The position numbers were made by a program, and so were the translations under genes. From contig JAVTVY010036892.1 in NCBI GenBank assembly GCA_036873755.1, positions 62,001 to 126,000 on the forward strand: 64,000 nucleotides of DNA. The letters are read 5' to 3'. Position 1 is the first letter of the stretch. Each line of letters begins with the position of its first letter. The notes beneath the pieces were generated by a model that saw only the letters and a program-made list of their open reading frames with translations, did not search any database and was not told the origin of the DNA. The stretch comes from Hanleya hanleyi (lineage: Eukaryota; Mollusca; Polyplacophora; Lepidopleurida; Hanleyidae). Positions 43,766 through 55,386 of the stretch are shown piece by piece.

Positions 43766-46139
43766 CATCTGTGTTAATTTCAAAATTTTCCTGGAAAGTA
43801 TACATTTAAAGGCTCTGTGAAGAGTGAAATGTTCCATGGTCTGCTGTGAAATGGAAACAAAATGCGAAAAATTGAATTAAGGACATGAAGGATGCCTAGA
43901 ATTTAGCATTTTTGGGGGCTCTTGAATCTATCTTTCTAACGGATATGATAAAATCAAACGCCTTGTCAAAATTAAAATTTGAGAGTTCTGTAATTCATAG
44001 TCTACCAAACTTATCTGACAGACATATAGCCCCGGGAATCCAGAAGATCACCTCTTTCTCACCGATGCAACAACTTACTAATTTAGTGTCACTGTCAGTG
44101 ATAAATCAAGACTTTTTACAAAGCCAACTCTTTTATCTTCAGCATAAAATCATTTGATGTTACCAAAATTAAAAGAAATGGTTGGTCCCCAACAAAAAAT
44201 TTTTTTTAAAAGATGCAATCGCCAGAGACTTTGAAAAAGCTTGAATAGTCCACCGTTGGAATCGGAAATATCTACCCAATGTATTGTATGGAGAGAATGG
44301 AAAACCATATCCTGCTGTTGATCATGTTTGATCATTGCTCTGATCACAATACGACGACATGATGATTTCATACAGAATATAAAAGAGACAATCACCAGAA
44401 GGGGTGGCAATACTTCTCATATCTAGCGAGACCCTGGCATTATGAAGGCTCTGAGGGGGTGAGTTACAAATGTGTATGAAGTTTGATATAAATCATCCAG
44501 TGACGGCTCACAACTGCAGCAAACTTTCTATGTACAGATGTACATACATGTGCACATCAGCGACATGAAAAACTCTATCATAGGGATTGTAACATTGGAG
44601 CACCCATGGAATCCACAGGGGTAGTGGTGCCAAACTGAACCCCCAGGTGGAATACCCAACCCCCCATAATTATTCTTTTTAATTTTTTAAATATTTTTTT
44701 CGTGATTTTTTTTTTTTTTTATTTGCTAAACCAAAAACCTTATCCAGCCCGGAGACACCGAAACCAACGACAACAGCCTCTTTCTCCCCTCACAATATCT
44801 CCCCTTTACTTCTTAAGGCGCGATAAAACAATGAAGAGTAATACTGCAATCCCTCGGAGTAAGGAGAGTGAACGCTATCACTCTACATCACTTTCCTAAT
44901 GTTTTTCTCAAGGAGAGCTTTCGTTCACTCTCCTTGAAACTGTCAATGCAATGGAGAATGATATTGGAGGGAGTGATCACTCACACAAACCAAAATCAAT
45001 TGGACGATGTGAATTACATATATGCAGAAGTAGCACAGGTTGTTGAACCGCTCACAACTGCCATGATCTTTTTCATGTACTGAAATTGCTACAGTAAAAA
45101 ATTCATCAAATCAGCTTCCATTACTATCATTACGCTAGCTTTTTTTCAATCGTGTGTTTTTACAATTATAGCCAGGGCATGCTGGAACCGTATTTATCCT
45201 GTTCGTTTGCTGGATCGGAAAAACAGCAGAAAGCTTGCTTTCAAAATGGTATTCGCCTTAATTATCTTGTGAGTGGCTCTTTGATTACGTGATCTCTGAT
45301 ACAGTCCTCTAGTCTGTATTTGTCAGCCAGACACCCGAGTTCATCCTCTACAACATGAAATTACACGGTTTACTGGGTACAAATACATCACTTTAATCAA
45401 CTCTGTCCATGTGTTTGGAAGGATTCCAGTTTGTCTGAATAATGGCATGGCATGATGAGAATGCCAACAAATTGACATTATGTACTACAAAGTGCATAAA
45501 ATGGAGCACAAAACTTGTATAAGGAATCTGGGCTGATCACCTTGATTGCTTCACAAGATTTAGTGATCCAGCATGTTACATATACATGTATATGCGTTAT
45601 GGGCCGGGGGAGCGGGGAGAGAGAGATAGATGGAAGACAAAACTCACAAAGGCCTGGAAGGGTTAATTTAAAATATCATCCAGATTTGTAGACATTTTTG
45701 TGGTCAGAATTAAATTCATAAATTCAACAGTTAGGGGACCAACTTACAAAAGCTATACAATTATAACCTCTAAAAGTGATTAAAACAAAATCTTCACAGT
45801 TCATAAAATTATGATATTTTGACTAGTAGTGAAGTGAGAGTGTAATGATTATGACATGTTAATTCATTTAATACAGTCCATTACCATGTTAACAACCTTC
45901 ACACCTTCAAGTGCATGTGGGACATTAAAGAAAACAGGAGATTATAACCTAGATACATGTATTACATATCAGCTTATATAACTGTATCCCAGATTTTCCC
46001 TCAATTCAGTATATTTTTCCTGGCAAGCCAAGACACATTAAGGTCAACTATGGACCTTTTTCACCATTTTTGTATTAGAAGATCATGTTTTCTTCCATCT
46101 GGTCAATTTATTGTGACATTTCCTTCCACAAACATTTTT
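43766..46139. other. No gene seen
   Basis: About 2.4 kb without recognisable genes or tandem arrays. Short runs include poly-T at 44,707-44,720. ORFs below 90 codons lack domains. TACATGTACATG-like runs occur, as throughout the window. Confidence 0.45.
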
Positions 46140-47110
46140 CTACTTAACATTTAATAGCACTTTACTGTTTTGAGAATGGTCAAAGTTTAAAAAAACAAAT
46201 TTAAAACCCTGTTACAATGCTTGTTTGTAGCGAGCAATCATAGTGAATGTTCTAGGCACGTTTCCATTGCAATGCCAACTATGTCACAAAGCTGAAATGT
46301 AATGTAATGTAATGTAATGTAATGTAATGCCTTTGTTGACGCCATGATGATATCCTCAAGCCCCATTGTTGTGAAACATACATGTACGTCACAATAGGAC
46401 AATTCAATTTGATATCAGCTTTCATAAAAAAAAATATCAACTAATTCTTTACAAAGATTCTCTGTATGTTTTCAGCCGAAGTCTGCAGGGGGTATTTTAG
46501 TATAACCTTTAAAGGTTCTTCCACAAAAGATCTTCAAACTCCATATTTTTTATGCTAAATTGTGTAACGAGGATATATTTGACATTCAATAGCAGTTCAC
46601 TGTTTTTGGGAATGGTCGAAGGTTAAAAACAATGAACGTGAAACCCTCCCATATCACGCCTGTTTGGAAACAGCCAAGGCTGTGACGTGCTTACCCATGA
46701 CGTCAGAGTCTGATTACGATCGTTCATAGTGAGCAATCGTAGCGAATGTTCTAGGCGACAATTCCATTGCAATGCCAACAACGTCACCATCCTAAAACAC
46801 AATGCATTTGTTGACATCATGATGATGTTGTCATACCCAATTGTTGGGCAATGTACGTCACAACAGGACGTCCGACACAACGGACTACATGTATTTGATA
46901 TTATACGACATGATCGTAATCAGACTCGGACATCATGGGTCAAAGGTTAAGGCTTTAATACGTTTTTACCACATCTGTTTTATTTTGTTAAAATATCCAA
47001 TTTGATGTCATTTTTCGTCGAAAAAAATATCAACTTGTAATTTACACAGCTTTTCTGTATGTGTTCATGTGAAGTGTGCAGAGGGTATTTGGTAGAACCT
47101 TTAAGCAGTG
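46140..47110 (+). repeat. Diverged tandem duplication, ~450 + ~520 bp
   Basis: 46,145-46,550 and 46,590-47,110 share ATAGCA(C/G)TT(T/C)ACTGTTTT, GTGAATGTTCTAGGC/GCGAATGTTCTAGGC, CCATTGCAATGCCAAC and the ending GAAG(T)(C/G)TG(C)AG(A/G)GGGTATTT. Copy 1 has an (AATGT)n run at 46,296-46,329. Copy 2 has additional inverted ends, CCATGACGTCAGAGTCTGAT (46,695) against ATCGTAATCAGACTCGGACA (46,915) and CATCATGGG. Non-coding. Confidence 0.65.
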
Positions 47111-47604
47111 CATGACGACTGTTATTGAAATATTACATCCTAAGAACAGCTTTCAATATACATGTACAGGTAGTACACATATGCATGGATTGGAGTGTGT
47201 GTAAATGATTGTTTTATATGATATGAAACCATCATTTCATATTTTACATCTGGTTTGGTGATTTGGTCTGGTATCTGATTGAAGCTGTAAATTGTTTCCA
47301 TCCAAGTTTTATTATTGATCTTTGTGAATTTGCTAAATTATTATTGTCAGCCTGCAATGCTTAATATAATGAATGGCCAAACAAATGTGCACTCAAACAT
47401 AATCATGATAACACGAGTTGACGTACATCTTCATCTATATTGGGCTACAGTATGGATTCATGGAGGCAGGGCCGGAATATGGCTAAATGTTCAGTGATGT
47501 GCCAGGGGAAAAATTTAGGAAAGGCATATACAATTATCTATGATTGCCTAATCCTTCTATCTCACTTCAGAGGACACTTCAGGGACATGGATCAGGAGGG
47601 AAAA
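47111..47604. other. No gene seen
   Basis: Unique-looking AT-rich sequence before the 56-bp array. Confidence 0.4.
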
Positions 47605-48420
47605 GGCAGTAATAGATAGAAAGAATAGTTCCTTCCTGGAGAGTTAATTCCCCTGCCAGGAGGAGGGTACTATAGAAAGAATAGTTCCTTCCTGGAGAGT
47701 TAATTCCCCTGCCAAGAGGAGGGTACTATAGAAAGAATAGTTTCTTCCTGGAGAGTTAATTCACCTGCCAGGAGGAGGGTACTACAGAAAGAATAGTTGC
47801 TTCCTGGAGAGTTAATTCCCCTGCCACGAGGAGGGTACTATAGAAAGAATAGTTCCTTCCTGGAGAGTTAATTCACCTGCCAGGAGGAGGGTTTGGTTTG
47901 GTTTGATTTGGTTTGATTGGGCACTCCATCGTATTACAATGGGCACAGGTGCAACCCGTTCCCCCACACCGCCCTACACATGCTCCCTCCTACCAATGAC
48001 GCATAGCCATCGGTAATTCCCCACTATATCTTCTTTACATCTGTATCCATATCATCTAATTTTGATCCGGTCCCATACAGAGTATGCCGTACTACAGAAA
48101 GAATAGTTCCTTCCTGAAGAGTTAATTCCCCTGCCAGGAGGAGAGTACTATAGAAAGAATAGTTCCTTCCTGGAGAGTTAATCCCCCTGCCAGGAGGAGG
48201 GTACTATAGAAAGAATAGTTCCTTCCTGGAGAGTTAATTCACCTGCCAGGAGAAGGGTACTATAGAAAGAATAGTTCCTTCCTGGAGAGTTAATTCCTTT
48301 GCCAGGAGAAGGCTACTATAGAAAGAATAGTTCCTTCCTGGAGAGTTAATTCACCTGCCAGGAGAAGGGTACTATAGAAAGAATAATTTCCTTCTTGGAA
48401 AGATAATGATAGTTCCTGAC
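47605..48420. repeat. 56-bp tandem repeat, ~11 units, interrupted once
   Basis: Unit TATAGAAAGAATAGTTCCTT...CCTGCCAGGAGGAGGGTAC, period 56 bp. About five units lie before and six after a 200-bp foreign insertion at 47,891-48,092. Units are highly alike, so the array is young or homogenised. Confidence 0.9.
47891..48092 (-). mobile_element. Retroelement 3' tail inserted in the 56-bp array
   Basis: A (TTTGG)n-like run (complement of a CCAAA-type tail) is followed by GGGCACTCCATCGTATTACA...CCGGTCCCATACAG, unlike the array on either side. Read on the minus strand it ends in a simple-repeat tail, as LINE or SINE 3' ends do. It is probably a 5'-truncated non-LTR element; there is no protein domain in 200 bp. 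Confidence 0.55.
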
Positions 48421-49409
48421 TTCAAATTCAAGATAGCGGACAGTGGCCAGCTCGGATTACGCAGGTAACTGAAAAGCAACTGTCCTCTCACTAATGTCAA
48501 GCCATTCTCCAAGTTCGAAGTCGATCAGTTCAATCGTTCGAGTTACTGTCCAGACAAGATCCAACTGCTGAAAATCCAAGATGGCTGGCAGCCATTTAGA
48601 CAAAATTAGTGATCAGGTAATTTGGGGGTGAGACAGCTAGAGAAAAACTTTACCTGTCACGTGACAGGTGGACTGAAAATGTACATTTCATACCCTGATA
48701 ATGTACTCCCAGTTTCAAAACAATTAAGCTGGCACTCTAGGACTAGTTGCATTCATGAGAAAAGCTAATTAACAGTATGGACAGATCAGAGTTCATACAA
48801 TCCACGAGTTTTCCAGGACTTTCCTGATCATTAATTTTAATTTTCCAGAAGTCTTTAGTACAAAAACTCCCAACAAACTAAAAGGTGAGCAAATTAACGA
48901 AGTTCAAGAACAAACTTAGACTCAGTGATGCGTGGCATCAGATCACTGTTTCTCCCAGAAGACAGAAGTGTATTTCTTTCTGGAATTGCCAGGAGTTAAA
49001 CTATATTTTTAAGCATTTTCCAGGTTAGCAATTAAATTCCTAGAGTTTTAGGGGCAACACCATAACATGACACATCTGTCAAACCTGATGGGCATATGAA
49101 AAGTTTATTATTTAGTCACAGTTTATCTAGGGTAAACCTGAAAGTACATGTACATGCAGGTTGATCTAAGTTCTCCCCAGGTACCACAATATGAACACAA
49201 TCCAATGATCACTCTCCAAATGATTTTTTTTTTTTTTTTGCGGGGAATATTTCTATTCCAAGATCATGTCTGGTGCTACTAATTGTTAATAAACATTCAA
49301 AAAGAGCTCATCCCCCAATATTGCAAATTTGATTGGAAACTACAGGAATGCTAATAGAATTGCTGCTAGATACTCGGCTGCCTTAATTTGCAGTGTGTCC
49401 ATGATGGGT
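48421..49409. other. No gene seen
   Basis: Contains an 18-bp perfect palindrome ACCTGTCACGTGACAGGT at 48,652-48,669 and a TTTTCCAGGACTTTCC stretch near 48,812 resembling transposon 'c' subterminal motifs. A poly-T run lies at 49,227-49,239. No gene is supported. Confidence 0.4.
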
Positions 49410-49593
49410 CATAACAAATAGCTATTACAGTAGAGAAAATCGTTTCCTGGGTGATTACGATTCACACGTATGCTCACAGTGTTTGCCGGCCCGGGAGAAA
49501 GAGGTATTATGGGAAATTGAAGTGGAAGATCGTATCCAATAAAGTCAGTCCCATCTGAGTTGCTGTGGCGATTATGAGCAATTTGTATTCTGC

Positions 49594-49761
49594 GAGGAGT
49601 ACAGTAGAGCTATTAATGACTAGAAGTCTAGTCTGTTAGTGAGCGGTGTGAGGAGTACAGTAGAGCTATTAATGACTAGAAGTCTAGTCTGTTAGTGAGC
49701 GGTGTGAGGAGTGCAGTAGAGCTATTAATGACTAGAAGTCTAGTCTGTTAGTGAGCGGTGT
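49594..49761. repeat. 56-bp tandem repeat, 3 copies
   Basis: Units start at 49,594, 49,650 and 49,706 (GAGGAGTACAGTAGAGCTAT...GTGAGCGGTGT), exact period 56 with one substitution seen. Each contains the palindromic GACTAGAAGTCTAGTC. Confidence 0.95.
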
Positions 49762-49914
49762 GACTCCTAAGATACCTCTAATACATGTATCTCACCCTGA
49801 TATATCTATCTACCGCTAGTATTAGTCTACATGCACTGGCATTTCTTGACATATTTTTAAAAGTCCATTACCAGATTATCATTTGCAAGATCATGTGCGG
49901 TTATCCTTCTAATA

Positions 49915-50194
49915 ATTCAATCCCCCTATCAAAATTCAATCAACCCCCCAACTATGGAGGCAAAATTCAATCAACCCCCCAACTATGGAGGCAAAATTCA
50001 ATCAACCCCCCAACTATGGAGGCAAAATTCCATCAGCTGTTCTAATATATTTCATCACCATCTAAAATCATTGAAATAATGAAGAAATAATGAACTAGGC
50101 AGGATTTTGAACCATTCTCGTTCTGAAAAATTTGATCACCCTCATATTTCATGGTGAGAAATTTCACTTCCTGTGATTGAATTATTGGAGAGAT
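49915..50194. mobile_element. TA-flanked MITE with internal 31-bp x 3 repeat
   Basis: Left tip ATCCTTCTAATAATTCAATC, right tip read inward ATCTCTCCAATAATTCAATC; TA at 49,913-49,914 and 50,195-50,196. Same family as 204-438 and 63,623-63,859. Near the left end AAAATTCAATCAACCCCCCA recurs three times at 31-bp spacing (49,931-50,035), making an 86-codon ORF that is an artefact. Confidence 0.8.
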
Positions 50195-51488
50195 TAGCAT
50201 AGACAAAAATTCAGATCCTGTAAGCAATGGGATCATAACTCTACAGGGACAGTCTACAAGTGAGTGTATCAAGAGACCTTGTCGACGGAGGGGGGTGGTC
50301 ATTACTACTCCAGTCAACTGTAACTCAAACTGACCTATTGTCCCGCTCCCTTTTGGAAGAAGTATCTGGCCACGATTAGAGATTTTCTCTCACTGGCGGA
50401 TATGGCGAAGAATAATTGTAGAAGGATATGAGAGTGTCCGAGGATCAATGATGCCTTGCGAGAAATTTGATGGGATTCAACAAAATGTGAATTTGAAGTC
50501 TAATAACGAGTTGGTCCCCCATTGAGATTAATCCCAGACATTTCCTCAGAAATCCGATCGCTCATTAATTTTTTTTATTAACTTTGGGAGGAAGTTGCGG
50601 GAACATAAATATCAATACAGTACATTTTACTGGTGTTATGTATTCGTATACAGTTTCCCCGATCACAGTCTAAAGTGAGTTGTTTGTCTATGAGGATTCC
50701 ACACGCTAAAATTCCATCGATCAATTAGTACAATGCTACCCCCACAGAGTATTACGGCTGTGAGACTTGTCAAAGCTTCAAACATTATATGCTATGCTGG
50801 AGGCATGGGGCAGCATTAATTAGTATGTGAGGTGGCCGACAGTTGTTCGACATTTTCGACTAATTTCGCACCACATCTGTAACCATGCCATCGCTGCGTA
50901 AAAACTTCAGCGCTGAATAATCCAAGTTAACCATTTCGATCTAGACAAGCTCCTATCAAACAATTGTAGACAATTCCCATCATTATTCCAGTGGCATAAT
51001 CTCGATAAATCTTTCTGCATTGTTACACAACCACAGCAACCCGGAGGGAAGTCTTCAAGGCAATTAAGGCGACAAAGCTGCAGCGTGTCTTCCGCATTCA
51101 AAATTGAATTTCATAACGGGGAGAACTGATGGATCGTGATTCATTGGTAGATTGGGCCCTAACAAATACTGGCCCGTACTTAAGACGGGGATCAGATTCT
51201 TCCTTCCTAATACAATCTGAGATGAGATCAACTTTACAGGCAGGATACGAACAACATTAGAAACCTGATTTATTTGATTTGTGCAGCTGGCATTCTCCGT
51301 CTGTCCGTGGTTGTGCGTGCTGGGAGTAATTCTCTCAGGATGAAGTCTGTGCTTCATTGTAATCAGCTAAATTTAATTAATATGTCTTCCCTAGTTTGTC
51401 ATGCCCTGATGAAGGTTTCATCTTTATTTTCCTCATGCAAAAATTAAGCATCTGATCATCCATTTCCTATTACATGTACATACAACTA

Positions 51489-51667
51489 GAGTGAAACCTG
51501 TGAAGAACGACACCTGGGTAAAACGGACGAATTTCTCAATTTTGGCATTATCCATGGTCTCAATACTTAAATTTGAAGTATTTTGAACATTGACAAACCA
51601 GAACCCTGTCAAAACTGACACTATAATCCAGTCTCAAGCATGGACGCGATTTACACAGGTTTCACTC
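51489..51667. mobile_element. 179-bp TA-flanked MITE, GAGTGAAACC family
   Basis: Tips GAGTGAAACCTGTG and, read inward, GAGTGAAACCTGTG (14 of 14), with TA at 51,487-51,488 and 51,668-51,669. The interior is the reverse complement of the 1,266-1,444 element. It lies outside the inverted duplicated block, so the two copies are independent insertions. Confidence 0.85.
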
Positions 51668-51669
51668 TA

Positions 51670-52609
51670 AAATTCTAATTTTCATCACTTTTATTTATTC
51701 TTGTTTCATGTTTAAGTCTTTCACCTATTTCCTACAAATGCTAAGACAGTAAAACATTACATAAGGGTTGGAGGGGACGGGGGGGGGGGGGGGTATCAGG
51801 GCAAATGAAATTTGTACCGGTTATCTCGATAAATCTTCAAGAATTTTGGTCTATCCGTCTTGTATGATACGTCAATTCCTTACAACATGGGGACTACATG
51901 TGGGGAACCATTCAACCAAGTATTGAAAAGGAGCAAGTATATTGCACGCATACTTTACCCGATTGACGGTATCATATCAGAGTTTTAGTATCACTTTCAA
52001 AACCAAAATTCAGCTAATTATTACTGTCCATGTTTTATGAAAAAAAACCAAAAACAATTATCATCCATCACAAGTGATACTTTCTGCAGTCTTAAATGGA
52101 ATTACTTCACGTAACACTGCTTGATTATGTACTCTCACTTTGTGTTCCCAAAAACAAAGGTATAGGTTCAACTACTGCCACTTCAATTTTTCTGTTGAAT
52201 TTAGCTGATAAATTAATAAGCGAACCAAAAAAGATTTTAAAAAAACATATTCAACAACATAATACCCAACCCCCTTTTGACCCACAAGTGTGTACCATTC
52301 TGAAAGAACAATCACACCAGAAAAATCATTTTAACTCATAAATTTGTATGTCACAAGAAGACAAAGACTTTTATACTAATTATACATGTAACGCAGATCT
52401 GGGAGATCTAGAAAACAATTTTGATTCAAAAGTATTGCCAAAAGAGCAAAAAAAACATGAGAGTGAGACTCACAAAACCCCTCGGCTTCCCTCAAGCAAT
52501 TGAGAAATATGCTGAGAATGTGAAACATATTATGGCTACATGTACATGTATATTTACTAATCATTCAGAATTGTCCTTTTAGAGCATATCATTAATTCTG
52601 CAGATTTAA
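51670..52609. other. No gene seen
   Basis: Contains a G run (about 16) at 51,779-51,794. An 81-codon ORF at 52,096-52,341 is Lys/Gln-rich, without a recognised domain or splice context. Confidence 0.4.
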
Positions 52610-53560
52610 CAGCAACATTCAAGCATATATCACAAAAGGAGCATAACTTTGTAAAATAAGGCCCAAGGCGAATAATTTTTCTTAGCTTCTACAGTACAAG
52701 TAGATAAACAATTTGGTAACTCTACCGAACACAGTTCTTCAGATAACTGGTTAATACATTCAAGCATATCCAAGATTATTACACCTGGAAAGGGGCATAA
52801 CTCCATAAAATAAGGGCCGAGATGATGAATTTTTGTACGCATCTAGAATACAACTAGATAAATAAGTTTCCAAATGTAGTAGATGTACCGAACACAGGTC
52901 TGCAGATATAACTTGTACACTCAACTATAGATCACAAAATAATCAGAGATTATTAGATCCCAAAAGGGGCATAACTCCATAAAATATGGTCTAAGAGTAC
53001 TAACTTTTTTCTAGGCATTTAGAATACAACTGGATAAAAAGTTTCATCATAATTCGCAAGCTGTACCAAACACAGTTAATTAGATATAACTGGTTAGTAA
53101 AGCACGTATCACAAAATTGAAAATTATTGCACCTGAAAGGGGCATAACTCCGTGAAATAAGGGCTGAGGCGACTAATTTTCTGTTGGCTTCTAGAATACA
53201 ACTATATAAAAAAGTTTCCAAAATGTAGTACATGTAGCTGTATCAAACATAGTTCTGCAGATATAGTTGATTACACTAGCTGTATCAAACACATTTCTGC
53301 AGATATAGTGGATTATATTCAAGCATATATCACAAAATGTGAAATTAATACATCTGTAAAGGAGCACAACTCTGTAAAATATGGATTGAGAGGAGCCATT
53401 TTCGATAGGCGTCTGACTTATAAATAGATGAATAAATTCCCAAAATTTGGTCACTGTATCTCAAGCGTTTTTTCCTAAAATGTGGTAACGGAAGTATGGA
53501 CGGACGGACGTACATGGCGACGACAATACCCCGCGGCCAAAATGGCCGAGGGGTAAAAAG
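52610..53560 (+). mobile_element. 155-175-bp tandem-repeat element with terminal hairpin
   Basis: AAAGGGGCATAACTCC-like phrases at 52,641, 52,795, 52,969, 53,142 and 53,364. The longer last step is explained by an internal roughly 50-bp duplication (GCTGTATCAAACA...CTGCAGATATAGT). The end has GTATGGACGGACGGACGTAC and the hairpin ACCCCGCGGCCAAAATGGCC...GAGGGGT (53,528-53,554), the same hairpin type as at 30,716-30,742. Non-coding. Confidence 0.85.
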
Positions 53561-54332
53561 TGTCCCTACAGAATCCCATCAAGTTTGAGCAGACTATATT
53601 AAAGAGCTAATGCACTCATGTTGAACAAAGAATAACATTGGATGGCAGAGATGTCGACTTAGCGGATAATTAATTTAAGTAAATAATTACGACAATCACT
53701 TTTCTATGTGACTCCCTCAGATGTTCAATTTCTTGTCAACTGCTCACATGCAATGTGATGTCAAAAGAGCATAACATGATGCCGACGACATCACGTTAGA
53801 ACTCCACACAGATTTCAAAAGTCAAAGGCTATGATGTATGGAATGTTATTACATAATATCAAGAACCAACATCCGGCACTGTCTTAAGCTGCCTTTGCTG
53901 TTCTGTTGGAGCAGTTGACCAAAATCAGACTTCCAAAGCAGTCACATACATGTAGCAGTCAATAATTGTCATTATTACTTACATTTCCCACCAATTTTAC
54001 ATCTCCAGCCGTCATGTATTGGGCGATTCCACGACTTTTGATTTTTTGTATCAACCAGTGCCTGAACTAAGACAAAATGGAGTTTTTGTCATTGATTGGT
54101 CCACATTCTAGAAAAAAATACCATTGAAACATCTAGCAAACTCGGACAGCCATAAAATGTGATTTTCTAGTAGGCCTCAAAATAAGATTATAATCTGAAG
54201 TATTCCTCTCAGTTTAGTTATATCTGATGTTAGTAACTAACAATGATGTATTCTAACATGCAAACTTGCCAAATTTGCGAAGTTGGCAAGACTTTGTCAT
54301 TTTCACTCAATATCCAATTCGATTATCACAAT
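53561..54332. other. No gene seen
   Basis: TATTGGGCGATTCCACGAC near 54,016 might be one end of the element carrying the 15-mer cluster: read inward from about 55,384 the right side has GGCTGGCGATCCCC, a partial match. Otherwise unremarkable. Confidence 0.3.
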
Positions 54333-55290
54333 GTAACTTACGTGACAAATTTTCATGGGTCATTTTGTTCAGAGATAATATAGGCAATACATATAAAAAA
54401 CCTCTTCCATCAATGAAACTACCTCATGTCCACTAGGAACATACACCTCTTAACTTGGTAAAAAACAAATAGTTGAATGGAAATTCAGAGGGGTGAAGTT
54501 GTGTAACTTACGTGACATGTCACGCAAGTTACAAAAATTGTCACGCAAGTTACATATACAAAACCATGTAAACTAGGAAGAATTTTTTTTTCAAATGCAA
54601 ATCCAACTATTAAGTATTTCTAACATTGTTACCACTAAAAGTATACAATTAAGATATTCTAAACTGTCCTTGCGGACTAAGTAAAGGGCCCAATTCCATA
54701 ACCATTCCAATGTTTTCACTGAAAATATGGTAACGAGTTTGGTAATTAATTAGAAAATAATGAACAGTTAAGTATCCCAAAAATTGTTATTCCTGTATAA
54801 GTACATTGTATTTTTCAATTTCTAAACATTTATGCAAGTATTTCCTGAATAAATAGTCCAGAATCCCATCCCATGTAACTTACGTGACACACATTTGTAA
54901 CTTACGTGACACTGGTTAACAATTTTTACAACCCTTGTGGTAAAATATGGCAAAGTGACAGATGGCAACTATACACATACCTACTATTCATTGTTCAAGC
55001 TATCGCCATAGGTGAGAACTTTTAAGATTCTTCCAACCAAATCAGAGAATTATTAACATACGTCAAATGAACCAAAACTGCCCTAATTCTCTGAGTAACT
55101 TACGTGACACTTTTTAAATTAAGCCCAGATGCTAATTAATTTGATTGAAATTACTCGAAAACCCATTCATAGTATAAGAAATACTTTTATTCAAGTGATT
55201 TGTTTTGTTATTGGTGTAGTCATGGCTGTTAATTGTGGCAGATGTTACAAATGCATCCCCAGCGGGAATGAAAATGTAACTTACGTGACA
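54333..55290. repeat. Cluster of eight GTAACTTACGTGACA 15-mers
   Basis: Exact on + at 54,333, 54,503, 54,875, 54,897, 55,095 and 55,276. On the minus strand, with one change (TGTCACGCAAGTTAC), at 54,518 and 54,539. 54,503-54,532 is a head-to-head pair forming a 30-bp near-palindrome. The sequence between copies is AT-rich and not otherwise tandem. A 15-mer repeated this often is far above chance. It could be dispersed binding sites for a transposase or transcription factor (the core TTACGTGA resembles bZIP/bHLH sites), or residues of an in-frame peptide repeat. Confidence 0.85.
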
Positions 55291-55386
55291 TGGAATTGCC
55301 CTATTATTAATGTATATTTTCAAAATGAGTGCAACACCTCTTTAAAGCAAAGAATTCTGTGTAATGGGGATCGCCAGCCACACTAG
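55129..55386 (+). CDS. Short Cys-containing ORF over the last 15-mer
   Basis: 85 codons from MLINLIEITRK. A hydrophobic segment (VICFVIGVVMAVN, residues about 23-35) is followed by CGRCYKC and further Cys residues. The 15-mer at 55,276 is read in frame as VTYVT. The hydrophobic stretch could be a signal or membrane segment. I do not recognise the family, there is no second ORF copy to compare, and chance is quite possible. Confidence 0.2.
   Translation: MLINLIEITRKPIHSIRNTFIQVICFVIGVVMAVNCGRCYKCIPSGNENVTYVTWNCPIINVYFQNECNTSLKQRILCNGDRQPH

Larger units (their letters stand above)
49410..51370 (-). repeat. Inverted partial copy of the duplicated unit
   Basis: Reverse-complement matches in consistent order: 51,340-50,960 to block alpha (860-1,240), 50,580-50,290 to block beta (3,110-3,400), and 49,570-49,420 to 40,130-40,300. 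The alpha part shares CAAATCAAATAAATC and the beta part CTACAATTATT. No 22-bp minisatellite lies after beta, unlike the three direct copies. A MITE and a 56-bp triplication are embedded. No coding sequence. Confidence 0.75.

Noticed and set aside
48652..48669. 18-bp perfect palindrome containing CACGTG as a regulatory site
   Set aside because: One such palindrome is not far from chance expectation in 64 kb, and nothing around it supports a function.
49785..50045. 86-codon ORF
   Set aside because: Spans a MITE end and its 31-bp triplication; repeat by-product.
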